A stretch of DNA of 64,000 bases. It comes from Nocardia sp. CY41 (lineage in GTDB: Bacteria; Actinomycetota; Actinomycetes; Mycobacteriales; Mycobacteriaceae). A program made the translations under genes and the position numbers. The stretch spans positions 310,001 through 374,000 of the forward strand of contig NZ_VUOS01000001.1 in the NCBI RefSeq assembly GCF_009829325.1. The letters run 5' to 3'. Below the pieces are notes generated by a model. It saw only the letters and a program-made list of their open reading frames with translations. It ran no database searches and had not been told where the DNA came from. Below, in pieces: positions 44,238 through 51,964 of this stretch (within the stretch, counting starts at the first letter, position 1; the number at the start of each line of letters is the position of its first letter).

Positions 44238-46462
44238 GCCGTTTCCGCCGCGATCAGACGGCCTTCGTCGCCGAACTCCGCGATGCGGTCGACCATGACC
44301 TCGATCACCCGGGCTGTGGCGAGGTCGAAGAACAATCCGGACACCGCCACGCCTCGCTCCTCGACTCCCCGGCGCACGACCGGGTGCGCGTGCAGCGTCT
44401 CCAGTTGCACCGCGACGTTCACCATGCCCAGCTGGTCCACCGGCCCGAACCCCGCCACGGCCGCCGCGGTGGCCACCGGATGTCCCAGCCGATAGCGCTC
44501 CAGGCTCGGCCGCGCGTGCGCCAGCCAATCGCCGAGCCCCTCCCCCGCCCGCTCCTCGCGGTGCAGCGCCTCCATGGCCCCGCAACCGGAGTGACCGCAC
44601 ACCACGACCGCGCGCACGTCGAGACGCTCGAGCGCGTAGATCAGGGCCGCCTCCACCGAGACGTCCCCGCCGCGCGCGGGCACGATATTGCCCACGTTGC
44701 GGACGGTGAACAGGTCGCCCGGTCCGCTGTTGGTGATGACGTTCGGCACGATCCGCGCGTCCGCGCAGGTGAGGAAGAACGAGTCGGCGTCGTGCCGATG
44801 GCGCAGTTTGTCCAGATGCGGGCGCAGCACGTGGGCGTGGCCGCGGTGATAGGCCGCGATGCCCGCCGCGATGCGGTCCTCCCGATCACCCGACCGCCGC
44901 CACGGCCCGATCACCTGATCGATGACCTGCCGGAAGTGCCCGCGCTCGGGCGGCCCGGCCAGGACGGTGGCCATCCGCGCGCTGCCGAGTTCGGCGAATT
45001 GCACCGTCGCGCCGGACGATTCGCGCTCGCGAGCCCATTCGGTGAGGTACTCGTGCGTGGCATGGTCCAGGAAATCGACGGTCATCTCGACGGTCACGTC
45101 TGCGCCGGTGGGGACCTTCGCCAGTTCCGCGGTCAGCTTCGGCAAGGCCAGGAAGGTGCACGTGCCGTCGATGGTGACCACCCATCGGCGCGCGCCGGCA
45201 ACCGGCGCCGCGACGATTGTCACGCGCACCACCCGCCACAGCAGCAGCGCGAAGGCCAGCCCCAGCCCGATCACCATGCCCTGCAACAGGTTCAGGAGCA
45301 CCACGCCCAGCACCGTTGCCAGGTAGACGTACATCTCACCGGCCCGCCTGGCCAGCCGGATGTGCGCCAGTTTGATCAGCTGCACGCCGACGAAGATGAG
45401 CAGGCCGGCCAGGGCGGCGGTCGGAATCTGCCGCACCAGCCCGGCCAGCGCCACCGCGAACAGCAGGATCCAGATGCCGTGCAGCACCGTCGCCGCCCGG
45501 CTGCGGGCGCCTGCGTTCGCGTTCGTGATGCTGCGCACGATGACCCCCGCGATCGGCAGGCCGCCGAGCAGGCCGGACACGACGTTGGCCGATCCCTGCC
45601 CGATCAGCTCACGGTCGAAGTCGGTGCGGTGGCCCGGTCGCATCTTGTCCACCGCGACGGCCGACAACAGGCTCTCGATGCTCGCGATGAGGGCGATCGT
45701 CACCATGGTCGTGGCGACGGCCGCCGGGCCGCCGGAGGGAATGCCGGGCAGGCCCAGCGCGTCCGCCAACGAGCCGTTCAGCACGATCCGCTCGACGTGG
45801 GCGGGCAGGCCCAGCGCCAGCAGGGTGGCGGCGACCACCGCGACGAGCGGGCCGGGCACCACCCGCGCCCGCCGCGGCACGAAGCGCCACGCGACCAGGA
45901 TGCCGATCACGACGAGTCCGACGACCAGGTCGCCCGTGCGCACCGACATCAGCTGGTGGGGCAGGGCGACCAGCGCCGCGAACGACGAACTCAGCGAGTT
46001 CCCACCCAGCAGGACATGGACCTGTTGCAGCGCGATCACCACGCCGATGCCCGCCAGCATGCCGTGCACGACCACCGGTGCGATGGCCAGCGCGGCCCTG
46101 GCGACCCGACTCAGCCCGAACAGGATCTGCAGCATGCCCGCACCGACGGTGATGAAACAGGTTGCCGCCCAGCCGAACTGGTGCACACTCTCGGCGACGA
46201 CCACGGTGAGGCTCGCGGTGGGCCCGCTGACCTGGATCGCGGAACCGCCGAGCAGTCCGGCCACCATGCCGCCGACCGCCGCGGCGATCAGGCCCGCCGC
46301 GACCGGAGCGCCGGAAGCCACCGCCACGCCGAGCGAAAGGGGTAGGGCGACCAGGAAAACCACGATGGAAGCGGGCAGATCGGCACGGCCGATGACGGCC
46401 AGACGATCGACCATGTTCACGTGCGGCGACGTCCGTGGTGCGAAATCGGTGTCGGTGGACAT
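44234..46462 (-). CDS. SulP-family anion transporter fused to STAS and beta-carbonic anhydrase (copy 2)
   Basis: The 742-residue fusion has the same layout as copy 1 and close sequence similarity through the transporter (VVFLVALPLSLGVAVASGAP) and STAS region. The carbonic anhydrase part differs at the first zinc site: TCADAR instead of TCSDSR, keeping the Cys and the Asp-Arg dyad; the second site is CGHSGCGAM. ATG at 46462 with ggagaaa upstream. Its upstream region carries the shared 18-base element and a CRP-type site that copy 1 lacks, so the two copies may be expressed under different conditions. Confidence 0.92.
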   Translation of the reverse strand: MSTDTDFAPRTSPHVNMVDRLAVIGRADLPASIVVFLVALPLSLGVAVASGAPVAAGLIAAAVGGMVAGLLGGSAIQVSGPTASLTVVVAESVHQFGWAATCFITVGAGMLQILFGLSRVARAALAIAPVVVHGMLAGIGVVIALQQVHVLLGGNSLSSSFAALVALPHQLMSVRTGDLVVGLVVIGILVAWRFVPRRARVVPGPLVAVVAATLLALGLPAHVERIVLNGSLADALGLPGIPSGGPAAVATTMVTIALIASIESLLSAVAVDKMRPGHRTDFDRELIGQGSANVVSGLLGGLPIAGVIVRSITNANAGARSRAATVLHGIWILLFAVALAGLVRQIPTAALAGLLIFVGVQLIKLAHIRLARRAGEMYVYLATVLGVVLLNLLQGMVIGLGLAFALLLWRVVRVTIVAAPVAGARRWVVTIDGTCTFLALPKLTAELAKVPTGADVTVEMTVDFLDHATHEYLTEWARERESSGATVQFAELGSARMATVLAGPPERGHFRQVIDQVIGPWRRSGDREDRIAAGIAAYHRGHAHVLRPHLDKLRHRHDADSFFLTCADARIVPNVITNSGPGDLFTVRNVGNIVPARGGDVSVEAALIYALERLDVRAVVVCGHSGCGAMEALHREERAGEGLGDWLAHARPSLERYRLGHPVATAAAVAGFGPVDQLGMVNVAVQLETLHAHPVVRRGVEERGVAVSGLFFDLATARVIEVMVDRIAEFGDEGRLIAAETA

Positions 46463-46593
46463 ATTTTCTCCTTCGCCGGGGTGGTGGCCCCGGTTCATCG
46501 GTCAAACATGTTCTTGGCATCGAAAGCGAGCGGCGGGCGAAGTTCGGGCCGTCGGCGGAAACACGATCCGTGACGCAGCCAGTCGGCACCATA

Positions 46594-46611
46594 GTAAAGA
46601 CTTCGCAAAGC
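46594..46611. promoter_or_regulatory. Conserved 18-base element upstream of SulP-carbonic anhydrase copy 2
   Basis: The sequence gtaaagacttcgcaaagc matches the copy 1 element at 17 of 18 positions and lies 132-149 bases upstream of the copy 2 start codon. The 322 bases from the start codon to the tRNA hold no other gene. Confidence 0.55.
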
Positions 46612-46655
46612 GTGCGGAAAGATTTCCGGTCCGGAGACGACAACCGCTACCATAA

Positions 46656-46671
46656 TGTGACCCAGGTCACA
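46656..46671. promoter_or_regulatory. CRP-type binding site
   Basis: The sequence tgtga-cccagg-tcaca is a perfect match to the TGTGA-N6-TCACA consensus of CRP-family regulators (GlxR in corynebacteria, Rv3676 in mycobacteria). It lies about 194 bases upstream of SulP-carbonic anhydrase copy 2 and could act on that gene. Confidence 0.65.
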
Positions 46672-46747
46672 GCGCAACATCGAGGTGCGGCCGAGTCATC
46701 GAGTGACGTGAAGCCGAGAAAGCGCCGACCGGCGCGGAGAAGAAAGA

Positions 46748-46773
46748 AGACCGGGCAGGAACTGCACCGGTCT
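46748..46773 (-). terminator. Intrinsic terminator of tRNA-Val (CAC)
   Basis: A stem of agaccgg (46748-46754) and ccggtct (46767-46773), read on the minus strand just after the tRNA, followed by the T-rich run tctttctt. Typical rho-independent terminator. Confidence 0.75.
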
Positions 46774-46784
46774 TGTTTGCGAAG

Positions 46785-46856
46785 TGGTCCCAGCTGGGAT
46801 CGAACCAGCGACCTTCCGCGTGTGAGGCGGACGCTCTCCCGCTGAGCTATGAGACC
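46785..46856 (-). tRNA. tRNA-Val, anticodon CAC
   Basis: The 72-base gene folds as a cloverleaf: acceptor ggtctca paired with tgggacc, D-arm agctcagcgggagagc, anticodon stem-loop tccgc-ctcacac-gcgga giving anticodon CAC, and T-arm with ggttcgatcc. No CCA is encoded. It reads GUG, a common Val codon at this GC content. Confidence 0.96.
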
Positions 46857-47238
46857 TTACGGGTTTCCGGCGGCTTGGATGCCCTCCGGACGAGACGAAA
46901 CATTAGCACGCGCCACCGGCGGTTCACCAAATCGCCATCCGGACAGGGACGGTGCAGCGCCGCCCTCCGCCGAGCGACGGCCGCACCCCGGAGGCTCTCC
47001 GAGAAGGACGGGACGCGTCATGACCCGACGAGCCGGGCAGCCGACTCCGCACCCGACCATCGAGACCGAACACGGAACGCCTCCCCTCTCCCACCGACCC
47101 CATGAGCCACCGCCGTCACAGCACGCCACCTTCCGGATTTCCTTCGTTCTACCAGCGGATTTGTACCTTTCACCGAGCGTCCGCTAATGTTCTGTCTCGC
47201 ACCACGGAGGCCGGAAACGAGCCCCGCGGAGGCAAAAT
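46857..47238. other. Gene-free stretch between divergent tRNA genes
   Basis: About 380 bases between tRNA-Val (CAC, minus) and tRNA-Gly (plus). It must contain promoters for both tRNA transcripts. I see no coding frame with family character and no partial tRNA copy that would mark an attachment site. Confidence 0.4.
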
Positions 47239-47311
47239 GCGGATGTAGCGCAGCTGGTAGCGCATCACCTTGCCAAGGTGAGGGTCGCGGGTTCGAATCC
47301 CGTCATCCGCT
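47239..47311 (+). tRNA. tRNA-Gly, anticodon GCC
   Basis: The 73-base gene has acceptor gcggatg paired with catccgc, discriminator t, anticodon loop ttgccaa (anticodon GCC) and T-arm ggttcgaatcc. First of three tRNA genes in one plus-strand transcript. Confidence 0.96.
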
Positions 47312-47354
47312 CGAGAGGTAGGGCCAGGCAACATTACGCCGTCCCCCTTTGCGC

Positions 47355-47425
47355 GGTGGAGTGGCCGAGTGGTGAGGCAACGGCCTGCAAAGCCGTGCAC
47401 ACGGGTTCGATTCCCGTCTCCACCT
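47355..47425 (+). tRNA. tRNA-Cys, anticodon GCA
   Basis: The 71-base gene has acceptor ggtggag paired with ctccacc, anticodon stem-loop acggc-ctgcaaa-gccgt (anticodon GCA) and T-arm cgggttcgattcccg. Middle gene of the plus-strand cluster; no CCA encoded. Confidence 0.95.
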
Positions 47426-47426
47426 C

Positions 47427-47501
47427 GCGCGATTAGCTCAGCGGGAGAGCGCTTCCCTGACACGGAAGAGGTCACTGGTTCAATCCCAGTATCGCGCACC
47501 A
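47427..47501 (+). tRNA. tRNA-Val, anticodon GAC
   Basis: The gene has acceptor gcgcgat paired with atcgcgc, discriminator a and an encoded CCA. The anticodon stem-loop cttcc-ctgacac-ggaag gives anticodon GAC. It starts one base after tRNA-Cys and is the second tRNA-Val of this locus. Confidence 0.96.
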
Positions 47502-47515
47502 CCGTCTCACCAGGT

Positions 47516-47539
47516 CAGACCCGGTTTCTACCGGGTCTG
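47516..47539 (+). terminator. Intrinsic terminator of the Gly-Cys-Val tRNA cluster
   Basis: A 10-bp stem, cagacccggt (47516-47525) and accgggtctg (47530-47539), with a 4-base loop, followed by the T-rich ttcttgttt. It begins 14 bases after tRNA-Val. Confidence 0.88.
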
Positions 47540-47701
47540 TTCTTGTTTGTGGCCCATATACCGCCACCTTCCCGCGTTGTAGTCGGACGTACCGCCGCGA
47601 AAGCTCCGAGAGTCGAAAGACAGGTAGTCGGCTACCCGTGAGCAACTACCGGCCCCGTGCCACTCTGCTTCCTGATTCGAGTAGCCGGAGTAGGAGTGCC
47701 G

Positions 47702-48214
47702 ATGCGGTCACCACGGAGTAATCGCTCACCACGCGCACGCGTCGCTCGGCTCGCCGCTGAAATCTCGGCACTCGCGTTGTCGGCGACCGTGGTCATGGGG
47801 TGCGAGGGCAGTGCCACCGACCCGTCGACACCGCCCGAGTCGGCATCACCTGCCGTGACCGCTCCAGCTTCCTCTTCTGGTGTGCCGTCTACGGCGAGTA
47901 CGTCGCTACCCGGAACGCCGAGTTCGCCCGCGACCTCCGCCTCCGCGCCTACACCGGGGACACCGCCGCCCCAAGCCCCGATACCGGACGGCAACTCGTT
48001 CCCCACCACGGAACCGTTCAGAACCCGTGCACCAGGTGGTCGACCACCTGGGCCGGAAGGCAACGTCCGCCCTTCCGGCCCGCCTTTGCCGGATTTGACG
48101 ACCCCACCGTCACCCCCACCACCGCCGGGTCCGTCCGGCGGCAGTTTGCCACCCCCTCCGGAGGCACCGGGCGGGCGGGCGCCCGCTCCCGGCGGCACGC
48201 CGACGGGTCCGTGA
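47702..48214 (+). CDS. Pro/Gly-rich lipoprotein
   Basis: The 170-residue protein has a lipoprotein signal with a long basic start (MRSPRSNRSPRARVARLAAE), a hydrophobic stretch ISALALSATVV and the lipobox VMGC. The mature part is low-complexity: Ser/Thr/Pro-rich first, then Pro/Gly-rich to the end (TTPPSPPPPPGPSGG). Such regions span the cell wall or act as flexible tethers. ATG at 47702 with aggag upstream. Its stop lies one base before the start of the membrane-protein gene, indicating coupled translation. No known function. Confidence 0.65.
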   Translation: MRSPRSNRSPRARVARLAAEISALALSATVVMGCEGSATDPSTPPESASPAVTAPASSSGVPSTASTSLPGTPSSPATSASAPTPGTPPPQAPIPDGNSFPTTEPFRTRAPGGRPPGPEGNVRPSGPPLPDLTTPPSPPPPPGPSGGSLPPPPEAPGGRAPAPGGTPTGP

Positions 48215-48215
48215 C

Positions 48216-49193
48216 ATGACCGAGCAGTCGGCCGTGCCGACGTCTCCGGCGGTGCTCCAGCGATGGGTAGGCGTCCTCGGAGCGGTCGTCGCGCCGACCA
48301 CGATAATCACGGCGCTGTGCTACTACTTCGGCTACGTGTACACGCGCAAGAAACTCGCCCATTTCGGCGTGGATTGTGATGCTCTCGGCTTCACCACCAG
48401 CGACTATGTAGTGGGAAGTGTGAGCGTGCTGTACGCCCCGCTGTTGCTGCTTCTCGTCGGGTGGTTCGCTGCCGTATGGGTAGGCGCCTACGCAGGCCGC
48501 TTCATCCGAAGCGGACAGCGGCCGCGCCTGATTCGCACCACCGGCCGAATCGTCCTCGCGCTCGGAGCAGTCTGCGTCGTCACCGGCATCACCGGAGTAA
48601 TGGTGCCGTGGATGACGCCCGAGTGGGCCGTTGTCTCCTGGGTGTTCGCGCCCATCACGCTGGGTATGGGAGGCCTTCTGGTCGTGGTCGGCTACTGGGT
48701 CCTGTCCACGTCGATCAGCGACCCCAGCGCACCCGACCCGGGACCGACCACACGAGTGAGCCGAACCGTGGCGATCGCGGTGAGCCTTCTGGCGCTCTTC
48801 GCCGTGATGAACTCCTTCGCCACCCGGCTCGGCGACGACGCCGCTCGAACCGCCGCGCACGAGCTCTGGACGAAGGAATCGGTCGTCTCCGTCGTGACGG
48901 ACGAACGCTTGGACGTGCCGAGGAACATGATCGCGGAGACACTGGTCGAGGCCCAGCCGCACCAGCCACCGAGATTCCGCTACCAGTGTTTCCGCGCCAT
49001 CGTGGCGCGCGGCGACCTCTGGGTGCTCGTGCCCGCGAAGTGGTCCCGGGACAACGGATTCGCCGTCATCGTTCCTGCCGACTCGTCCGTGCTCAGCGTT
49101 TCACGGTCGAGTTCCTTCAAGAAAATCGCCGAAGACAATCCCCAGCCCCAAACCGTGCCGTGGCAATGCCCCGAACGGGCACCGAACCCTTGA
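48216..49193 (+). CDS. Membrane protein of unknown function with five predicted helices
   Basis: The 325-residue protein has five hydrophobic segments at about 19-42, 64-94, 108-131, 138-163 and 184-202, then a soluble C-terminal domain of about 120 residues (HELWTKESVVSVVTDERLDV, RGDLWVLVPAKWS). I recognise no family. It follows the Pro-rich lipoprotein by one base and is likely made with it. Confidence 0.72.
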   Translation: MTEQSAVPTSPAVLQRWVGVLGAVVAPTTIITALCYYFGYVYTRKKLAHFGVDCDALGFTTSDYVVGSVSVLYAPLLLLLVGWFAAVWVGAYAGRFIRSGQRPRLIRTTGRIVLALGAVCVVTGITGVMVPWMTPEWAVVSWVFAPITLGMGGLLVVVGYWVLSTSISDPSAPDPGPTTRVSRTVAIAVSLLALFAVMNSFATRLGDDAARTAAHELWTKESVVSVVTDERLDVPRNMIAETLVEAQPHQPPRFRYQCFRAIVARGDLWVLVPAKWSRDNGFAVIVPADSSVLSVSRSSSFKKIAEDNPQPQTVPWQCPERAPNP

Positions 49194-49282
49194 AGCGGCC
49201 GGCACGGTCGCGGAGGGCCGGTGTCGGTGGGTGGGGATACGCTGTGGCGCACAGTGCCCGAGCCGAGTCAGGGGGTTGTCGC

Positions 49283-50512
49283 GTGACGATCAGTACGGAG
49301 GTCGCGCCGGGGGCGGCACCGGATGACGACGACCCCGAGTCGCTCGATCTACGCGACGACATCTCGTTCGAGCTCGAAGAGGTCAACGAGGTGCTCGGCG
49401 AGCTGGTCGCCCTGCGCGCCGACGAGAAGGCCAAGGACGGCGACCTGCTGACGGCTCGGCTCGGGATCACCGGGGAGAAGCCCGAGACACTGGCCCGCAT
49501 CGGCGCTCGCTACGACCTCTCTCGTGACCGGGTGCGGCAACTACACACCAAGGCGGTCGGGCAGATGATCCGGATGGCGCAGTTGTCCGGGCATCGCGCC
49601 GCCGCGGTCCTGTCCGCGCGCTATCCCCTGGACGCGCGGGACCGGCAGTTGACCCGCGCGCTGCTGGTGGAGACGTACGCGACCGACACCGATATCGCGG
49701 CGACCGAGCTGTCGTACCTGAAACTGCGGCTGGCCGGGCACGCGGCGGAGGACGCGAAGCGGGTTGCCGGGTTCGTCACCCAGCGCATCGCGGCCTGGCA
49801 GAAGAAGACCAACCGGCGTCTGGCCAAGCTGCACGACGCCGAGCCGCGCGCGACGAGTCAGCTGAACCCCTGGCTCGACCAGGTCGACTGGCCCCGCGCC
49901 GGCGCACCGGCCGCCATCCCCACCACCTCCGCGCGCACCGTGGACAGCGATGACGACGGCCGTGGCCGCTTCTACCTGGACAAGGTCGGTCGCGATGTGC
50001 CGTTCGACTCCGGTCTGGAGGCCAGGCTGTTGGGGATGCTCAACGCCGGCGACCAGGTCGAGACATTCCAAGAGCAACCCGCGGCGGTCGTCTACGGCCT
50101 CGACGGCGCCGAGCGGATGCACTATCCGAGCATCGTCGCCCGGCTCACCGACGGCCGCACGGTGTTGATCGACGTAGTTCCGCTCGGCCACGTGGGCTTC
50201 CACGTCAACCGGGTGAAAGCCGCCGCAGGCCGAGCGCACGCGCACGCCAACGGGTGGGGCTGGCTGATCTGGACCGGCAGTCGCATCGGCATTCCGGATC
50301 TGCGCGCACGCCCCGTCGACGCCGCGACCGAGCGGATGCTGCGTGACCTCGTCGAGCGCGGCCCCGTGCACTGGGCCGCGCTCCGCGAGGTGCGTGCGAA
50401 GACCGGCCTGGAACTGCTGGACTTCCTCGCACTGGTGCTGCGCCACGAATGGCGCTGGGACCGAGCGCCCTTCCGGCTCAGCGCACCACCATCGCCGCCG
50501 CCAGGAACGTGA
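49283..50512 (+). CDS. Sigma-region-4-like helix-turn-helix fused to a TnsA-like nuclease fold
   Basis: The 409-residue protein starts at a GTG with aggggg upstream. An acidic N-terminus is followed by a helix-turn-helix resembling sigma-70 region 4 at about 53-95 (LARIGARYDLSRDRVRQLHTKAV). After a helical middle region, residues 240-340 resemble the TnsA PD-(D/E)xK endonuclease fold: Glu246 in SGLEARLL, FQEQPAAVVYGLDG, then MHYPSIV at 279-285 and GRTVLIDVVP. The active-site positions look altered: Ser instead of Asp in the HxPD motif, and Val instead of Lys in the ExK motif. It may bind DNA without cutting it. No transposase partner is present. Its 3' end overlaps the convergent CoiA-like gene by 35 bases. 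Confidence 0.72.
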   Translation: MTISTEVAPGAAPDDDDPESLDLRDDISFELEEVNEVLGELVALRADEKAKDGDLLTARLGITGEKPETLARIGARYDLSRDRVRQLHTKAVGQMIRMAQLSGHRAAAVLSARYPLDARDRQLTRALLVETYATDTDIAATELSYLKLRLAGHAAEDAKRVAGFVTQRIAAWQKKTNRRLAKLHDAEPRATSQLNPWLDQVDWPRAGAPAAIPTTSARTVDSDDDGRGRFYLDKVGRDVPFDSGLEARLLGMLNAGDQVETFQEQPAAVVYGLDGAERMHYPSIVARLTDGRTVLIDVVPLGHVGFHVNRVKAAAGRAHAHANGWGWLIWTGSRIGIPDLRARPVDAATERMLRDLVERGPVHWAALREVRAKTGLELLDFLALVLRHEWRWDRAPFRLSAPPSPPPGT

Positions 50513-51422
50513 CGATCAGCAGCATCGCGCAGATGGTGATCAACTGCCAGCGGCCGATGGTCACCTCTAGATTGGCGATCGTGTTGCGCAAGGCCTTGTC
50601 GAGCCGATCGTGATCGGCGATCGTGCGCTGGGCGGTGGCGAGGGCGTCGGCCTGTTTCTGCGCGTCCAGTTCCGCGCGCTCCAGCCGCGTGGTCAGCTTC
50701 AGCAGATGTTTCTGCTTGTCGCGTAACGACTTGCGGGCCACCGCGAGCGCCGTGCGCTGGTTGACGAGTTCCTGGCGCTGCCGGGCGATGACCGTGGCCT
50801 GTGTCTTCGTGTGGTACTCCCAGTCGGTCACGGTGGCCCAGCCTCCTGTCCTCTCGTCGCGATAGCCCCAGACGTATTCGCCGCGCACCCAGCCCGCGAT
50901 GAATTCGCGCAGTTCGACCGGCTCGCGCCGCGGCGCCGCCATCGCGTGCTCGGTGTCGAGCACACCGGTGACCGCGCGGTAATCACAGGCGGCGGGAGCG
51001 AAGTCCGCGATGCCCAGCGCATGCAGATACGGCACCCAGTAACCGGGCGGGCACAGCCACAGCACATCCGTGCAGCCTTCCGCACGCAACCGCTCGGTGT
51101 GCTCTCGCGCGAGTCCTCGCTCCACCGGGCCGCTGCGCACCTCGATGGCGTAGACCCGGTCACCCTTGCGCCAGTACACATCCACCGGCAGCGTCCCGAT
51201 GCGCCCATCCACTTCGGCCTCGTCGGCACCGTAGGCCAGCAGCCTGCCGCACAGCCAGTACTTCAGCCGCCGCATATCCCACTGCGCGGCGGCGCATTCC
51301 GGACACCCGCAGGCATATCCGGTCTTCGATCCGCGGGTACGGCCGGAAGCCTCTCCGATACCCAACTCGGCGAGCATCGCTCGGCGCCCGCAGGCGATCT
51401 CCGCCCGCTGCTTCGTTCTCAC
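50478..51422 (-). CDS. CoiA-like nuclease domain protein with coiled coil and C-terminal membrane anchor
   Basis: The 314-residue protein is read from the GTG at 51422, which has ggggag seven bases upstream. It has a Cys cluster (ACGCPEC at about 37-43) that may bind zinc and then a PD-(D/E)xK-type domain at about 65-135 similar to CoiA: LPVDVYWRKGD, YAIEVRSGPV, GCTDVLWLCPPGYW. A long coiled coil follows (about 205-285; QTRTALAVARKSL-like heptads) and then a C-terminal membrane helix (ITICAMLLIVTFLAAAMVV). CoiA-type domains act on incoming or foreign DNA in other bacteria. A membrane-anchored version suggests action at the inner face of the membrane; this is inference. Confidence 0.7.
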   Translation of the reverse strand: MRTKQRAEIACGRRAMLAELGIGEASGRTRGSKTGYACGCPECAAAQWDMRRLKYWLCGRLLAYGADEAEVDGRIGTLPVDVYWRKGDRVYAIEVRSGPVERGLAREHTERLRAEGCTDVLWLCPPGYWVPYLHALGIADFAPAACDYRAVTGVLDTEHAMAAPRREPVELREFIAGWVRGEYVWGYRDERTGGWATVTDWEYHTKTQATVIARQRQELVNQRTALAVARKSLRDKQKHLLKLTTRLERAELDAQKQADALATAQRTIADHDRLDKALRNTIANLEVTIGRWQLITICAMLLIVTFLAAAMVVR

Positions 51423-51964
51423 GCGACCACTCCCCTGCACAACCACCGCAGGCCCGGCGACCTACGCCATAGATCAAGAGTGCGTCAGACTCGGCAACCT
51501 CGCCAGCCTCGTCTACCCCGCGCTCGGGTGTGCCACGCACATTCCCGATCCACGGAAGTGGCGTCGCACTCTGCGGCACAAGGACTTTCATCATGCCACG
51601 GAGCGGCATCGGCGCTTCCGATATCGACGGATTGACAGTTGCCGCCATTCCGCGCCGCACCCGGCCCTCCGGTGACCGGACACGAGACGGCAGCGCGACG
51701 CTCCCTCGCGGTCACCCGACGCGTGGATTCGCGCGGCCCGCGGATCGGGCGGATAATGTCGGATCGGATGTGGCGGCCCGTTCCGGACAAAGCGGGTCGT
51801 CGCGTAATCCGCCTGCCGGGGGGTAATTCCGGGGGCCTAGGCTGCAGCGATCAGGTCTTGGATCGGTGTACCGCCGATTCTTCGCGAGCCGCGGATGTCC
51901 AACTGGGCGGATAGAATCGTCCGGCCGAGTGCGAGCTGGGCCGATACGGGGAAGTGGGTACGGG
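51423..51964. other. Gene-free stretch of about 540 bases
   Basis: This lies between the start of the CoiA-like gene (-) and the coiled-coil gene (+), so it should hold both promoters. Open frames exist on both strands, but none has a convincing ribosome site or family pattern. No repeat or RNA gene is visible. Confidence 0.35.

Noticed and set aside
46857..47701. Possible phage or island attachment site at the tRNA cluster
   Set aside because: No partial tRNA repeat, integrase or direct repeat pair is visible in the window.
47632..48198. Minus-strand Gly-rich frame opposite the Pro-rich lipoprotein
   Set aside because: The plus strand has a lipobox, a ribosome site and a 1-base junction to the next gene; the Gly-rich minus frame is the complement of Pro codons.
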